Shown here in pieces: positions 5,271-6,197 of a DNA stretch of 6,197 nucleotides (its first letter is position 1; the number at the start of each line of letters is the position of its first letter). The notes under the pieces were generated by a model. The model was not told the origin of the DNA, did not search any database, and was given only the letters and a program-made list of their open reading frames with translations. This stretch comes from DASUCS01 sp036275935 (GTDB taxonomy: Bacteria > Actinomycetota > Acidimicrobiia > Acidimicrobiales > JACDCH01): NCBI GenBank assembly GCA_036275935.1, contig DASUCS010000122.1, positions 1-6,197 on the forward strand, given 5' to 3'. The translations under genes and the position numbers were made by a program.

Positions 5271-6197
5271 TTACGCCTCCCAGGTGCTGCCGCTTCGGAG
5301 CAGTGCGGCGAGGTCGCCGACGCCCTTCTGCTCCACCGCCGCGGCGAGTTGCTGCGACGTGGCTTCTGCGTACTCGGTGCGGTTCACCGCGCGGAACACT
5401 CCGATCGGCGTCGGCTCGTACGGCCCCTTGGCCAGGCGCGACAGCATGAACGCGAGGCTCGGATCGTCGCGCGACTCGTCGTGCACGAGGATGTTCTCCT
5501 CACCCACGTCCGCGACCGTGGTGACACGCGGGTTGCCCTGCGTGTCGAGCGAGACGCACTTGTCGAGCTCGGCGCCGAAGCGGATGGGTTCCCCGTGGCG
5601 CAACGGGATCAGCATGTCGGAGCGATGCTCCTTGCCGGTGATCTTCTCGAACGCACCGTCGTTGAAGACGTTGCAGTTCTGGTAGATCTCGACGAAGGCC
5701 GCACCCTTGTGCTCGTGCGCTCGCTTGAACATCTCGATCATGTGGGCGCGATCCATGTCGTGCGTACGCGCGACGAACGTCGCTTCTGCGCCGAGCGCGA
5801 CCGAGATCGGGTTGAACGGCGTGTCGAGCGAGCCGAACGGTGTCGATTTCGTGACCTTGCCGACCTCCGAGGTCGGCGAGTACTGGCCCTTGGTCAGTCC
5901 GTAGATCTGGTTGTTGAACATCAAGATCTTGATGTTCACGTTGCGCCGCAGCGAGTGGATGAGGTGGTTGCCGCCGATCGACAGCGAGTCGCCGTCGCCG
6001 GTGACGACCCACACGTCGAGATCCGGACGCGCCAGTGCCAGGCCGGTGGCGATGGCCGGAGCGCGACCGTGGATGCTGTGCATCCCGTAGGTGTTCATGT
6101 AGTACGGGAACCGGGCGGCGCAGCCGATGCCGGACACGAAGACCGTGTTCTCCCGGCGGACGCCCAGCTCGGGCATCAGCATCTGCACAGCGGTCAG
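5271..6197 (-). CDS. korB: 2-oxoglutarate:ferredoxin oxidoreductase beta subunit, N-terminus beyond right edge
   Basis: KorB is the thiamine-diphosphate-binding subunit that, with KorA, converts 2-oxoglutarate and CoA to succinyl-CoA and CO2 while reducing ferredoxin, replacing or backing up 2-oxoglutarate dehydrogenase in many actinobacteria. The 308 visible residues start mid-domain (LTAVQMLMPELGVRRENT), and the frame stays open at the window edge, so the GTG at 6188 is internal. Roughly 40-60 residues, including the N-terminal CxxC cluster ligands, are missing. Visible marks are the conserved Cys26 in SGIGCAARFPYY, MHSIHGRAPA, the thiamine diphosphate motif GDGDSLSIGGNH (starts at 67) ending in MFNN with N95-N96, GLTKGQYSPTS, and Cys175 in YQNCNVFNDGAF, the likely last Fe-S ligand. 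Identity is near certain; preference for 2-oxoglutarate over pyruvate is inferred from close resemblance to actinobacterial KorB. korA would be expected upstream, outside the window. Confidence 0.95.
   Translation of the reverse strand: MTAVQMLMPELGVRRENTVFVSGIGCAARFPYYMNTYGMHSIHGRAPAIATGLALARPDLDVWVVTGDGDSLSIGGNHLIHSLRRNVNIKILMFNNQIYGLTKGQYSPTSEVGKVTKSTPFGSLDTPFNPISVALGAEATFVARTHDMDRAHMIEMFKRAHEHKGAAFVEIYQNCNVFNDGAFEKITGKEHRSDMLIPLRHGEPIRFGAELDKCVSLDTQGNPRVTTVADVGEENILVHDESRDDPSLAFMLSRLAKGPYEPTPIGVFRAVNRTEYAEATSQQLAAAVEQKGVGDLAALLRSGSTWEA

Noticed and set aside
5500..6012. 170-codon minus-strand frame inside korB
   Set aside because: It is an out-of-frame reading of korB, Arg/His/Gln-rich without motifs, while the korB frame carries all conserved thiamine diphosphate motifs.
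6186..6188. GTG as the true start of korB
   Set aside because: The frame continues upstream to the window edge with family-like residues (LTA before VQMLMPEL), and the N-terminal cluster region would be missing if this were the start.

Overview
This is a GC-rich window with strongly G/C-biased third codon positions, several GTG starts and promoters that look leaderless. It has the conserved actinobacterial gene order HAD phosphatase / tlyA / nadK / recN and a KorB-type 2-oxoglutarate:ferredoxin oxidoreductase. Together these point to a high-GC actinobacterium. An Acidimicrobiia-like lineage is my best guess, but this is inference from protein character and gene order, not from a marker gene.

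Layout. On the minus strand, reading from about 2481 down to 1, is a compact operon: a phasin/histone-H1-like coiled-coil protein, the rRNA 2'-O-methyltransferase/hemolysin TlyA, NAD kinase, and the N-terminal third or less of the repair ATPase RecN, which runs off the left edge. Three junctions are almost gapless (CTGA overlap, TGATG overlap, 5 nt gap), so translational coupling is likely. On the plus strand, 2565-3368 encodes a rhomboid intramembrane protease, divergent from the operon. Its 3' end overlaps by 83 bp the end of a minus-strand HAD-family phosphatase (3286-4044) related to the mycobacterial Rv1692 type. A DUF1015 protein of unknown function starts on the plus strand only 18 bp from the HAD start and ends at 5154. 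Two consecutive hairpins (5178-5265) separate it from the convergent korB gene, whose N-terminus lies beyond the right edge.

How the genes fit together. The window is mostly housekeeping: NADP supply (NadK), ribosome modification (TlyA), double-strand-break repair (RecN), a ferredoxin-linked TCA-cycle step (KorB), small-phosphate-ester hydrolysis (HAD) and membrane proteolysis (rhomboid). I see no mobile element, CRISPR array, tRNA, rRNA or defence island, and no clear new system. The most interesting signals are fine-scale. Two genes (tlyA and the DUF1015 gene) have no ATG/GTG/TTG where their family N-terminus should begin. The 80-bp divergent intergenic region shows the same -10-to-ATG geometry on both strands, suggesting paired leaderless transcripts. 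A PhaF-like phasin plus lysine-rich tail protein heads the tlyA-nadK-recN operon. The rhomboid is nested inside what is otherwise a same-strand HAD-to-recN block with no room for a terminator. No stretch longer than about 120 bases lacks a gene.
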